Assembly: GCA_036852015.1 (NCBI GenBank)
Contig: JAANDG010000135.1
Location: 62,001 to 126,000 of the forward strand
Length of the DNA stretch: 64,000 nucleotides
DNA from: Pelodera strongyloides
Lineage: Eukaryota; Nematoda; Chromadorea; Rhabditida; Rhabditidae
Direction: 5' to 3'
Of this stretch, positions 10,901 through 22,066 are shown one piece after another (within the stretch, counting starts at the first letter, position 1; each line of letters begins with the position of its first letter). Both the position numbers and the translations under genes were made by a program. The notes beneath the pieces were generated by a model. The model was not told where the DNA came from and ran no database searches. It saw only the letters and a program-made list of their open reading frames with translations.

Positions 10901-13193
10901 CGTGCGTTAATAGAGGTGGTTGGAAGTGGTTTCTTTAGCTTAGTTCACGCACTAACCTGTACCCCTGCCACCTAGTTATGACATCATCATTGAACCGATA
11001 AGATCATCTACAGTAATCAGTTACAAGCAGAGATTACACTTACATGAAATTGGGACGTTTTCTTTCAACCGATCTGTCACTACTGTTACTGTAACTGCTT
11101 GATGGCACCCTGCTTCTTTTCGGAGGACAGATTAAGTCCCGGGACTGGGACTGTGAATATGGATTCGAACGGTCAGGGACCTGAAATAACATTACACACA
11201 CTCTACGATAATACTCACCTGATACGTCGACCTGACTTCATTGGCACAGCTACCAGCCGGCACTGGTACTGGTACAAAGAAAGAGGAACAACGATAATGG
11301 TTTAAATCAATTACGATCAAATATCAAATTCAAAGACTACAAAAGAACACCTCACCTGCCGTGTGCGAGTGGCCCTAGTTCCCGCGTCAAGATGCGAACC
11401 TCCAATATTTTCCTAAAAAGTTCTTTGAAATGGAAAATACACAACACATGACATTACCTACTTTCAACAAACAACCATCTAATTTACTACCATAAGAAAA
11501 AAGTCACAAACCAGAAATGAATTTGAATTTCACAACTCACAGCGAGTAACAATTCAGTACAGAGAAAATACTCACGGCAATAAACGATTCCTCGTGATCA
11601 AACGTTGTGTTCAAATCGCTCTAAAATAAGGAATACATTATCGCAAAGAATGGTAAATCAGCATACAAACAATAAATTCACTCCAGTACAAACTACAAAC
11701 TTATAAACCAATAAATTCCCTTCAGTACGGTGAAAAAGATACCCTGGAAGAAGTTTCTGAATACTGTGAAGGGACGGGCGGAATGTCTTCGGAATGGACA
11801 GACAGAACGGTTGTCTCCCAGCTGGCTGTAGTGGATGCAGAACCCGCGGACCCTACAAAAATTGGAATAATTAGTCTATTAACCCAAATGGAGCACACGT
11901 ATCCGTATGTCAAACTTGTGTGTCTCCAGTCACCAAAGACAAAGCCATGTTTCTAGTTCTAGTTCAATATAGTTTTTTTTTATTATTCCTTGTCCTGATG
12001 ATGGCGAAAGGTGCAACGTTGACATAAAGATTTGGCTTACATCTGTACAATCTGTCTTTTCGTGGGAGGTACTAAGCTCGAAGATCCACCTATTGCTCAG
12101 CAATTGTAATTATGAAATAAAAACACATAAACACTAAATTGCCAAGGAACAATTAAGTGATCAAGTTAATAATAAACAAGAATAGAACTGGTACTCACTA
12201 GGCAGTCCGAACAAAAAAACCCATACACAGTTACTGTACTATGTTGTTCACTAACACTAACTACTGCATGTTCATAAGAAAATATATTTAATTGCAAAAA
12301 CCTGAAAACCCTGCAACTAGGGTGAACAGTTAAATAAATACCTCTCGAGTTCCCATCGTCCTCATTGTCAGCATTCAAAGGAATCACCGTCTCCTCATCC
12401 TTTCCCCAGAACTGAAAGCGAAATTATCGAAGATTGGGTAATAATATAGCTATATGGTTCTGATACTGGTTAGCTCAATTTTAAGTTGAATATAAAATTA
12501 CCCTGTCCGAGAGGGGCTCTTCTGATGAACTGTCCGTTCCACCGGAATCCAGACTCAGATCGGCCAGCGCGTCGTCAGCAAACGCATTGGGTGGAGGGAC
12601 GATAGGTGCGGAGCTGTGTTTCTAGAAATAAGGAATTATACTTGTCGATTTTTAACAAAACGAACAAACTTTTAACAAAACAACAAACAACAAAACTGAA
12701 GCGGTTCAGCTTGCAAAGACCACAGGTGCTGGTGCTTACAACTCATAGCTCGACTACAACAAACAAATACCTTTTCAAGTACGATATTTGTCTGGAAAGA
12801 TTCTCCGCCTACTCCTGAATATCCTGAATCAAACATATCCGCGAAAGAGTAGTGTTCCTGGCTGCACTCCTCATACTGAAATAAAGCTTACGTAAGAATC
12901 TTAAAGGCAATAACCGACACTGGACTAGTCAAACTCAACTATACCCGTAACCTGTGATATTCTCGCTAGCACGCATATCAGAATCAAACCTACAAGTGAA
13001 CGCACGTACAGAATTGACCGTCCGCTTTTTGCGCAAATGAGAAAGTAACACTAAGCCAATGAAGCAGTGGCGAACAAATTATTCGAACTTCGAACAGAAT
13101 TTAACCCTTTCGAACTCGAAAGCATGATCATGGACTTACTGAATAGCTTTCATTAGCCGGAGAAGTTTGCGAAGCTCCTCGTTGACTAGGCAT
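7940..13193 (-). CDS. Divergent A/B-type cyclin, about 571 aa
   Basis: Eighteen exons: 13193-13140, 12875-12771, 12621-12502, 12411-12342, 11852-11743, 11620-11576, 11412-11351 (or 11356), 11249-11219, 11180-11044, 10750-10567, 10464-10396, 10234-10163, 9819-9710, 9542-9420, 9199-9109, 8696-8583, 8441-8325 and 8041-7940. Residues 1 to about 240 are Ser/Pro-rich and acidic, like a regulatory N-terminus. The cyclin box begins VYENLVKRELLRP, then MQNQGVSTDDRRRIVLKLVQ, then IMHLAVYLLDLSLGR and AAICLILATKMEG. A second fold follows (FRLELATPFTYANYL, then AHACVVIAHILQRTQQ). The usual DWLVEV signature is degraded to LKLVQVSVE. Cyclins bind and activate a CDK. Exons 7 and 8 are the weakest links. The acceptor at about 13216 suggests trans-splicing. 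Two introns use a GTTGGC donor. Confidence 0.75.
8719..8897. mobile_element. Family A MITE in a cyclin intron
   Basis: TTAA flanks both sides (8719-8722 and 8894-8897), with diverged left arm AGTGAAATACTTTGAAACG and right arm CAGGCATTTCGCT. Its edge is about 22 nt from the splice acceptor of the exon starting at 8696. Confidence 0.8.
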
Positions 13194-14675
13194 TGCTGAC
13201 AAGTCGAACCAAAACTGAAAGTAAAAGTAAAGGTTTTCTAGTGTCGTAAATGCTTGACCGCCAACATAGATTCCAATAAAACGTAGAGAGCCACATGTTT
13301 CTCCAAATTATGTAACAAGAAACTAGTATATCAAAATTTCACAATATGTTCTGGAACTAGCAAACAAAACAACTTTTTATTGCAGAAAAAATGCAAAAAC
13401 ATTTCAAAAAAATTTTTTTTTAAAGCCGCAACGCAAGGGAAATATCCAGCGGTCACACCCAACTACGGTATGCAGCTGTCACATATCATGTAAGCTATCA
13501 CAAGTTCCGCTAATATATACTGTAGGAACATGGTTGTAGTTTTTTTTCATTGTTCTTTACACGCCGACGGCTCCCCTATTTTAAGTATGTGCACCCTTAT
13601 ACATTGCGCCATCGAAAACTGCAATTTACTTGAATAAAAACAATAAACCAAAGTTTTTTTGTCTCATTTCTTTTCCATGTTTTTATAGTTTTCATTCAGT
13701 GCAGCGTGTATGCACTATTCCCCTGGGTAACCATATTTCACTGTTGCTATCTCTGGATGTGTAAGACATGAAGGAAGAGTCAAATTAGCATACCCTTTTC
13801 GCGTTTTCGGCCATATTTCAGTCCGGAAGTGACCCTAAAGTTTGACACGGAGAAGGGCCAAATGGTGTCCTTTGCACCAATTTTAGACACACCAATGTTT
13901 ATTACTCGTTTACGGTACTTATCTTCTACGCGCAATATGGCGAGCCATATACTATCAAGGTCCTATTATTCGTCGAGCTTACTACTCTATGAAGTTTATA
14001 TTTCATTTATTTATAAAAAACTACTGTTAGTTTGTTCCTTGTGCAGTAGGTTCATTGTGCTCTTCTATTCCATCAAACATTGACCAAAATCCCTTCTCAT
14101 CATCTTTTGTCTTTAGTGCAACTAAACCGTAAGCTAGAGTTTTTTTTTATATATTAGCACGTTTTCCACGAAATAAATTTTCAATGTTCTGCTAATTTCA
14201 TATTAAAAATAACTTTGGTTTCACAAAATGTTGTTAGTGTTCCTTCCAGACATTTTTATAGGTGATGATCCATCGCTTTGATCTAAGCTTTCTGACTCAG
14301 ACTTGTAACTCCAATTTCGAAAGCGAGAGCGAAAGAGATAGAAATAGAGAGAGGAAGAGAGGGAGCGAGACAGGGAAAGAGAGAGGGAGAGAGAAAGGAG
14401 GGAGAGTTTACTGTCCCCGGGGATCCATAACTGCGAAGTCCAATCCGAGAAGATACACCAATGCTTTCTGACACAAGAAGACTCCCAACGTCCCAACATA
14501 CATAATGCGTTGTCCGTTGTTTAGTAGTGAACACATTTTATGACTTTATCGTTTGTAATGTGATAATAAACAAAAAATCCATGTTTCAGATGCTGTTCAT
14601 ATGATGACCTAGGCCTAACTGGGGTCTAAATGTTGATAGAAACACATATAAAATATTAACAATCTACGTTGTCAT

Positions 14676-15022
14676 TTTGGACTTTTCCAGTGCGGACTAG
14701 TTCTCGATATTTTCAAAAGTAGAACTGATTTGAATGAATTTGTTTTCAACATTTTATTTTTATTTTAGTCAAACATATAATGGTTCTGTATATACTATTT
14801 ACTATTATACAGAGCGATAAACACCAAAAAAGCAATCCATATATAGAAACCGCTCTGACAAACTCACAGAAAAAAAAGAGAAAATGAAGTATCATATGCG
14901 AAAACAAAAATAAAACAATAGAATGATGAAAAGGATACGTTTGAAAAATTCATCAAAAAATTCATTCAAATCAGTTATGCTTTTGAAAACATCCGGAGCT
15001 AGCTCCCATTGGAAAAGTCCAA
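14676..15022. mobile_element. Degenerate fold-back (MITE-like) element
   Basis: The left arm (TTGGACTTTTCCAGTGCGGA, then TTTTCAAAAGTAGAACTGAT) recurs inverted at the right end (ATCAGTTATGCTTTTGAAAA, then CCATTGGAAAAGTCCAA). Arms are about 65 bp around an AT-rich core. Family unknown. Confidence 0.65.
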
Positions 15023-15035
15023 AAAAACATTCCTG

Positions 15036-15107
15036 GTGGGGATTCGAACCTTGGTCATCATGACCATAGATGAGAACTCACCCTCTACACTACCGAACCG
15101 ATGATTA
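15036..15107 (-). pseudogene. tRNA-like relic
   Basis: The minus strand has a box-A-like GGTTCGGTAGTGTAGAGGG and box-B-like GGTTCGAATCC with plausible D and T arms. The ends do not form a seven-pair acceptor stem. It is probably a tRNA pseudogene or tRNA-derived repeat head. Confidence 0.5.
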
Positions 15108-15643
15108 CCTACTTCAGGAAGCATGTGATAAGGCACCTTTTTACCTTAAGCACTACGGGTTCCCATTACCATTCCCAGACGACCACAGAAAATTTTACAT
15201 ATATGTTTTACTCTTATTTACCATACTTTCTTTACCTATGAGGTGCAATTTCCATTCGCTCACCTTACGGTGTTGCCGACCCCTTAAGGAGATGATCTTA
15301 TGATGTGGATGGCTTGAACAAACTACTACTTATTACATAGAAATATTTTGTGCGTTTGAACCTTCCACGATATTCATAACGTAATTGCTGTGTTTTCGTT
15401 TCATGGCTTAGGACTTTCGTTTTTCATCTAGTCACATTCGAGCATTTATTTGAAAATTCCTATAGTTGTGCATTTGTAATGTTTGTTGTACGTATAGATT
15501 GTGACATCCATACTTTATATCTAAATCTTGAAATCGCTTTCCGTTTCCTTTCGCCATGTTTTTATATACATATTTTTGTGTGTTTGTGAATTTATACCAT
15601 ATTACAGCCGTTTGGAAACTATGGTCAGCTGAATACCAAAACA

Positions 15644-16225
15644 ATGGCTCTTCTACGGACTCTCTTAGCACTTGTAGTTTATGAGGTAATTAAAGCGAAA
15701 TACGGGTCGGTATTTGAAACGCATCGTGGGCGACTAAATTCCTAAGTATTTATGCTAATTTGCTCGAATTTAGCTCGATTTTTTTTTTCAATTTATGTTC
15801 AGTTGCATAAGCTGCATAGCATAAGAATGCTGGTGTACTCGGTGTTTCAAAAAATGGCCATAATTTCGCTTTAATTTATGGAATTAGAGTAGAGTGGTAC
15901 AGATGGGCTGATTCGAGTTTTCGACTTATTTGTCGCTAAAGCAATAACTCACAGTAAGAATATGCCTAATACTACTGTATTCCTACAACCTACAATACTA
16001 CCGTAGGGCTCCAAAATTTGATTAACAATCTTGACTCCCAGAGACCAGCATTCGTGATTCAAATACGATTTAAAAAATTATGATGAATCTTTATGCCTAA
16101 CATTTTTTTTCCAGAATTGGGTCGTTGGTGCAGATTCTAATGGCTACAGTGCACTGGTGATGACTCCACTTCCCGTACGGATACATCCACTAAAGTGAGG
16201 AATTAAATTTTATGTGAATGGGATG

Positions 16226-16285
<60 letters not shown>

Positions 16286-18399
16286 TTTGATTTTGTTTTT
16301 TATTTTCAGAATTATTTCAAATCACACATCAAATGTGAACTGTTCTTTCACAATCCACAAAAATGTGTGTACGGGACATTCAATTAAACGGACTGACAAA
16401 GTTGGATGGAATACAAGATTATGCTTCAAATGGATGTGCAATGCAGGTGTGAAATTTGTATATAAGTAATTCCCAAAAGGGAAAGCGTGTAAGACGATCA
16501 GGGCCGTATGGACAAACCATATAATATACCGTAGTTACTGTATGGAGTGTTCCCCGTGAGTTTTGCGTAAACTGATAACTCACGGAAATATTTTGTCGTT
16601 TGCAACGAACCATCGAGAATAGATATTGATTCTATATTTAGAAAACTCAGCCATGCGTGTGGAAAGCTGCTGGGCGGGTAGCCCTCAAAATCCATTGAAT
16701 CTCATTGATAAAAACGGGTAAATTTTTGATAACATAACCGTTCACTGACGAAAGTTGGCGTGCAAGCGGCAACCTTACGGCGTGCAAAGTGCATTTGGCA
16801 ACGTGTGGCGTGCAAAAAAGCACGCGGGATGGAAATGGCGTGCAACTTTCCCACCATTATCACGCCGCTTGCACGTCAAAAGCCCGAGGCGAAATGGCGT
16901 GAGCACGGCGTGCTAGCGGCAAATTTATGGCGTACAAGCGTAATCTTATTTCTTTACGGTGTGCAAGCGGCAACGTTACGGAGGGCAACTTGCACGCCAG
17001 AACCCAACGGCGTGCCGCTTTTTTCCACGCCGCTTGCACGCCAAGTTTCACGTTGTTGGTGTCAGTTCGATTGTGCTCTTTTCGCATACCAGCAGCGTGA
17101 GATCGGCAGTCGCAATTGCACGCCAATCTCATTCCGCCTGCAGTTTGCGCGCCGTTCTCTCGCTCATCAGTGATCGTCACAGAAAAATTCGGACTCTTTG
17201 AAACAACGCATTCAGTCCTTTTCTTATTTCTTTAATCGGATATCCTTTGTTAGTGCGATAGCGCTAACATAGTTTGTGTTTTATCCGAGAGCCCCCTTTT
17301 CCAGTTTTCATATTCATTTAATTTCAGTTGCACCAATGAGCGTGCAATCCTCAACTCTCCTCAGTACACTGATGTCACATTGAGGAAAGCTTTCTCCATA
17401 GGAATCCTGGCCGTTCGGCATGTAGGAATGAAATATTTATCGGTGAAAATTTTCTTAATTTTTTTTTTTTGCAAATATTTACTGACGCAATGTTGAAACG
17501 CAAGAGATGCGCCCATCGAAGGCGACAAGACAAAAGGCGCCGTAAACCCCTTTTGACTGCTATTTGCCCACAAAAGTATCAATTTCTTTTAATTATTAAT
17601 TTTCTATTTCAGGTTGGATGTACTGTTCGTTTGTGTCACTACTGCGATCCCGAGTGCAGTGAATTAACGGTAGTTTTTATTTATTTTTATTTTTATTTTT
17701 TTTTATTTAGCACGACATCGCACTTTCCATGGAAAAGAACCCAACATACTCCGTACTATCAGTTCTAAATTTTTTATTATTACGACAAAAGCCGCGCACT
17801 TTTTTTTGCGGACAGTGTGTTCTTTTCATAAGCATACCTTCACACGTTCAATATATTACCTTATGCATAGTTTATTCTGTAATCAACTTATAATCAATGG
17901 TTGCAGCCACCTCGTCACTGTGATGATATTCCACCAGGAAAAGATCTGAATCGCAAATGGAATACCTCATATATACACGACGTGAGCTATTTGGCATTTA
18001 AATTGTCATTTAGGGTGAATTTTTCTTTGCAGAAAGATGAAGGAGTCAAGAACATTAAAGTTGCCGAATGACTAATGATTTTGAAATATTCCAATTTTGA
18101 CGTTTTCGTTTGATAATAAGCAAAACGTGGTATTCGGTTTTTGAAAGCTACAACAGTTACCAGTTGCGCAATTTTCAATATGATTGACTCCCAAAAGTAA
18201 GCATATTCCGTACCTTACCTTAGTAAGGAAAGGAATATATTTTTATTTATAAACTGCTTATCACTTGTATATTTTTTAGATTTGCGATCCGCCAACACAA
18301 ATACCATCGGAGGAGAATTCATCGCAATCAATAACATTAACGGCTTTGTTTAATATTTGCATTTTCTTACTCCTCCGCCTCTTTTACAATATTAAATAA
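15644..18399 (+). CDS. Cysteine-rich secreted/membrane protein, 214 aa, ZP-C-like motif
   Basis: Seven in-phase exons: 15644-15685, 16115-16194, 16310-16465, 17328-17442, 17613-17669, 17907-17981 and 18280-18399. It starts with a short signal-like helix MALLRTLLALVVYE, 36 nt behind an acceptor at 15607. The middle is cysteine-rich with N-glycosylation sites (NHTS, NCSF, NCTN). The stretch KAFSIGILAVRHVG then VGCTVRLCHYCDPEC resembles the last part of ZP domains (hydrophobic patch, CxVxxC, xxC), but no complete ZP domain is seen. The C-terminus ends in a hydrophobic segment (LFNICIFLLLRLFY), consistent with a membrane or GPI anchor. It may be a cell-surface or matrix protein; the ZP link is weak. 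Exon 3 uses the second of two possible donors (16465), because only that one keeps frame into exon 4. Confidence 0.65.
15690..15874. mobile_element. Family A MITE 4 nt inside an intron
   Basis: TTAA at 15690-15693 and 15871-15874 bracket AGCGAAATACGGGTCGG and the inverse ATTTCGCT arm. The insertion lies in the donor region: GTAATT at 15686 overlaps the target duplication, so the 5' splice site consensus ends in MITE-flanking sequence. Confidence 0.85.
16231..16284 (+). repeat. (CT)n microsatellite
   Basis: About 26 uninterrupted CT units lie in the intron before the exon starting at 16310. They form an extended pyrimidine tract close to the acceptor. Confidence 0.97.
16758..17165. repeat. 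GGCGTGCAA word cluster (degenerate satellite)
   Basis: The words GGCGTGCAAGCGGCAA and GGCGTGCAACTT recur many times on the plus strand, and their inverses (TTGCACGCC, GCCGCTTGCACG) in the second half. They sit in intron 16466-17327. The GC content is well above the flanks, and open frames here (such as 16760-17173) are by-products. Confidence 0.8.
17244..17280 (+). repeat. Short conserved hairpin element, copy 1
   Basis: CCTTTGTTAGTGCGATAGCG continues to CTAACATAGTTTG. GTTAGYGC and GCGCTAAC pair as a stem around GATA. A near-identical copy is at 24985-25021. Nothing else known is recognised. Confidence 0.75.
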
Positions 18400-20280
18400 A
18401 TGTTTCGAGAATTAATAATTAATTAAAACAATCATAATGAACAATAAAATAATTTTTTTATATATATACATTCAATTTGTGTTTATTTTAATGAAATAAA
18501 GTTCAATCCGAAAATGCAGCACACCATGGACAGCCCCGTTGTTGTGCTGTACGGTACTCATCGCCTAAAATGTGCGTTTCTTGGAAGTGTTTACTTATGA
18601 GGTTTATTATTGAGCATTTAATGGCCAATTTCTCACCGCACCGCATGACGCATGACCGGCATGACCGCACTGACACCACATGGGCGCCGCACGAGTTTGC
18701 TAGACGAAAGTTTGTCGAACATAACACAGAACACAAAGTGAACGAAAATACAATAATACACAGGGGGCGACCAACAATGACCGCAATATCGATCAAGAGT
18801 TAGCTGCAGTAAGAATGAAAGTAGCTACAAATACAAATAGTAATTAATATTCACCTAAATTACAATTTTGAGCTAAACAGGAAATGGGAATATTCAAGAC
18901 ACAGGTCGTGACAGAGGAGACGAAGTTGAAATTATTTAATTGCGCGAGTATATTCGCATAAGTAAAGATGAGCAATTATTGATATTTTATAAGATTTTTG
19001 AAACATTGCATCAAGGAGATGCACACAAACGCCGACCCAAAGCAGAATGTTTGAAAACCAAATCATATCCGAAGGACGGTCCCAGCATAAACAGTTAACA
19101 TTTTAGAGGGAGATAATAACATAATAGTAGGATTTGTAAGGTATCAGTGTCTGTGTGTGCATATTATAAACTATCCACATAAACATCTAGCACACACAGC
19201 CTCTGTCCCTTGCTCTCTCTCTCTAGCACGAGCTGGGCTCATATTACACCGAGCTCTCTTCGAACAGTTAGTGTTGTCTGTGCACAAATGACAACCGGTG
19301 CACACCCCGATAAATGATTTGGCTACTATGTATTGTTATTTCCATTTTATAAGACAATACATACACATCGACAATACGACAGAACACTACTACGAGTGGG
19401 CTGGCGACGCTCGTATTATAGATTCCTGGGACTTTGACATTACACGTTTTTGATGTTGTCTCATGATATTTGATGAAACGTACTATTTTCGTGAGTTAGA
19501 GACTTGAATCTGGCTGGAAGTGTTGAAAACGTGCGTTAGCCAATGTATTACGCTAAATTTGCAAATTCAACGATTATGCAAATTTGTGAAAAATAAACCG
19601 TTATTCTAATTTCGCTGAATATTTTTCTACGAGTTATGCCAGTGATCGGTTGCAGGTATGTGTTTCTTTTGCTTTGATTTCAATTAACTTCTAAGATCGA
19701 ATTTGAGCAATATCGATTTATCGGTATTCCTCTTTTCTGCCCCATCATAATCTCGGATCAGATTTGGTTTATTTACGCGGAGTACTTTTAAATAATGTAG
19801 TTGCTGCCTTTCTGGGGGGAGAAAGCATGCTACACTATTTGTAGCAAAACTAACGAAATTCCCAGCGAACATTTATAGGTTTGAGCATGTTCGCTGTGCC
19901 AGCTGGATAAGCATTTCACTAGTTTCTTCTCTGGGCATTTCACGGTGCTTTTACACAACGACGGATGTGTTTTAAAAATTTGTAGACATTTTGAAACGTG
20001 GAAATGCAACAATAAAATTTAGAAGCATAATGAACATTTGCAAATTTTCATATGAATTTGGTTAAAAGGGTTCCCGTTTTTGGATTTTATCAGTATTCAC
20101 CAATACCTGCAATTCAATTTCGTCAAATTGAATGTAAGTTCGCTATTTTTTGAAGACATTGGGGACAGATTCTGGTAAATAAACACGTGACGAACTTTCA
20201 AATAATAATTTTTTTTTATTACTTCCTAAGGTGATCCCCAAACTTTAAGCTTATTGTCATTTATTGTCGTTTAATCAATA
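18400..20280. other. Region without a supported gene
   Basis: AT-rich. Frames on both strands at 18503-18803 overlap each other and show no splice-phase partner or family motif. An AATAAA at about 18443 may serve the upstream gene. Confidence 0.4.
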
Positions 20281-20286
20281 TCTTTA

Positions 20287-20457
20287 AGAAATCGAAGTGG
20301 GTCGGCCGTACGGACGGCGCAAGCAACATCCGCAGCATGTCGAAGTCCAACGTCGAGGTCAACGTCGAGTTCAACGTCGAGTTCAACGTCCAGGTCGTTA
20401 TTGGTCAACAAGGAGCTACATACCAACTTGGAACAGAGGAAGATGGATTCAGGTGTG
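20287..20457 (+). other. Possible exon with 12-bp internal repeats
   Basis: This GC-richer segment is open in one frame from an AAG acceptor to a GTGTGT donor. It carries four near-repeats of GTCGAGTTCAAC encoding N-V-E-F/V. Both strands are open over most of it. No upstream or downstream partner exon could be fixed, so it is a candidate exon or a diverged repeat only. Confidence 0.25.
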
Positions 20458-20579
20458 TCAATAGAAAACCAGTCGAGAATTGTACACTAGCACTTTCGAA
20501 CCAATGATAGGCAGAAACAAGGGGGGGGGGTGAGAGAGTGAGGGAGATAAAGAAAGAAGGGGAGGAATAGAATAATTAT

Positions 20580-20955
20580 GCAGCGTAGTGCGTGAGTACC
20601 GTAGTGCGAGTACCGCAGTGCCCGAGTACCGTAGTGCGCGAGTACCGCAGTGCGTGAGTACCGTAGTGCGCGAGTACCGTAGTGCGTGAGTACCGCAGTG
20701 CGCGAGTACCGCGGTGCGCGAGTACCGCAGTGCGCGAGTACCGCAGTGCGGGTGTACCGCATTGCGTGAGTACCGCACTGCGCGAGTACCGCACTGCGTG
20801 AGTACCGCAGTGCGTGAGTACCGCATTGCGCGAGTACCGCATTGCGCGAGTACCGCATTGCGCGAGTACCGCATTGCGCGAGTACCGCATTGCGCGAGTA
20901 CCGCATTGCGCGAGTACCGCATTGCGGAGTACCGCATTGCGCGAGTGCGAGTGCG
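20580..20955. repeat. 16-bp minisatellite, about 23 copies
   Basis: Unit GCGCGAGTACCGCATT with variants GCGTGAGTACCGCAGT. Copies are most uniform at the right end (20815-20930) and more diverged at left. It makes long parallel frames on both strands (for example 20458-20937) that are repeat artefacts. Confidence 0.95.
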
Positions 20956-21279
20956 TGAACAAGTAGTTAAATTGAGGAAACGTAGCTAAACTAGACTCGT
21001 GTAGGACGAAATTCTCTGTTTCTTTAGTAACTACTTTTTTTCTTTACTAGCTATTGTGGAACTACATATATATTGATTGTTGGTGGAAATTCTTTCCAAT
21101 TACCTGCGGGGGCGTAGCCAATGTGTGTGTAAGATTTAGATTGGTCCTAACAGCTTACTTATCCTATTGTATCTTATTGATCCTATTTTATGTTTCTTCA
21201 TCCTTCCAAGACAAACCCTGCGATCGACTTCAGCTTTGGCGCACGTGCCGTTCGAACGGTACGTTAAAGCTTGAACCGT

Positions 21280-21659
21280 TTAAAGGGAGAGGCCCACGAG
21301 AAAAAGGTTTTCCTCAGTTTACTTGCACAGAATGTCCGGAATTTCAGAAATATTACTGTGTAAACCGCATTCAATTTTGCGCTTTTAGGGCATTACAATA
21401 TTGGAAACGCCTGGTTATAATCGTAGGAATGATCTTTATTCGTTTAACCATTATTATGATGAGTAAGAATGCTAATGGATGGATTTAAACCGCAAAAACG
21501 TTTCTGACTACGGTATCTGGCCGAACTGTTTGCCGGGGAATAACTCTGTGAGTTCTAGGTGCAAAGAAATGCGGTTTTCACAGTAACATTTCCGAAATTC
21601 CGGACATTCTGTGCAAGTAAACTGAGGAAAACCTTTTTCTCGTGGGCCTCTCCCTTTAA
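21280..21659. mobile_element. Family F MITE (TTAA type)
   Basis: Left arm TTAAAGGGAGAGGCCCACGA continues through AAAAAGGTTTTCCTCAG to at least GAATGTCCGGAATTTC. The same sequence recurs inverted, ending GGGCCTCTCCCTTTAA at 21659. Arms exceed 80 bp. Confidence 0.88.
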
Positions 21660-21814
21660 AGCGAAATACCGGCCGGTTTTTGAAACACATCGAGTACACC
21701 AGAATTCTTATGCAGCTCATGCAAATGATCATAAATTAGAATAAAAAATCGAGATAAATTCAGAATTCAGTTGTCCACGAAGCGTTTCAAAAATCGGCTG
21801 GCATTTCGCTTTAA
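21656..21814. mobile_element. Family A MITE abutting family F
   Basis: It begins at the same TTAA (21656-21659) that ends family F and runs from AGCGAAATACCGGCCGG to the inverse TTTCGCT plus TTAA at 21811-21814. Confidence 0.9.
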
Positions 21815-22066
21815 CATTTCAGAAAGTTAGCAATGTCTGTCTACCAGTCTATCAACCACTTTCGGCATTCTGAGAATCAAAGAATATATCATTAGCACAT
21901 TGGAAGTCACACCTCGGTTTTACTCATTTCTTCTGCTTTAGTTTCGCCGTGTGGGGTGGAAGAGTTGAAGCTTGCAATGATTCGACGTCAAATTGTTTTT
22001 GTTGTTATTGTTGTTTGATTTTCAAGTTTTTGGTTGTATGCATCCGTCCCTGACAAGGAAATAAAA

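Larger units (their letters stand above)
13220..15600. other. Gene-poor region between cyclin and the 15.6-kb gene
   Basis: No supported coding exon is seen. It holds a purine-rich GA tract (about 14318-14405), a degenerate fold-back element (14676-15022) and a tRNA-like relic (about 15036-15107). It must contain the 5' regions of two divergent genes. Confidence 0.5.

Noticed and set aside
12030..12085. Possible extra cyclin exon
   Set aside because: Including it breaks phase into the next exon; skipping it restores frame at 11852.
16231..16284. CT run as a regulatory GAGA-type element
   Set aside because: A pure microsatellite in an intron; no evidence beyond composition.
18503..18803. Overlapping 97-aa and 77-aa frames on opposite strands
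   Set aside because: No splice partners, no family motif and a mutual antisense shadow pattern.
20458..20937. 159-aa minus-strand frame of repeated RNAVLAQCGT-type units
   Set aside because: A product of the 16-bp minisatellite, open in several frames at once.
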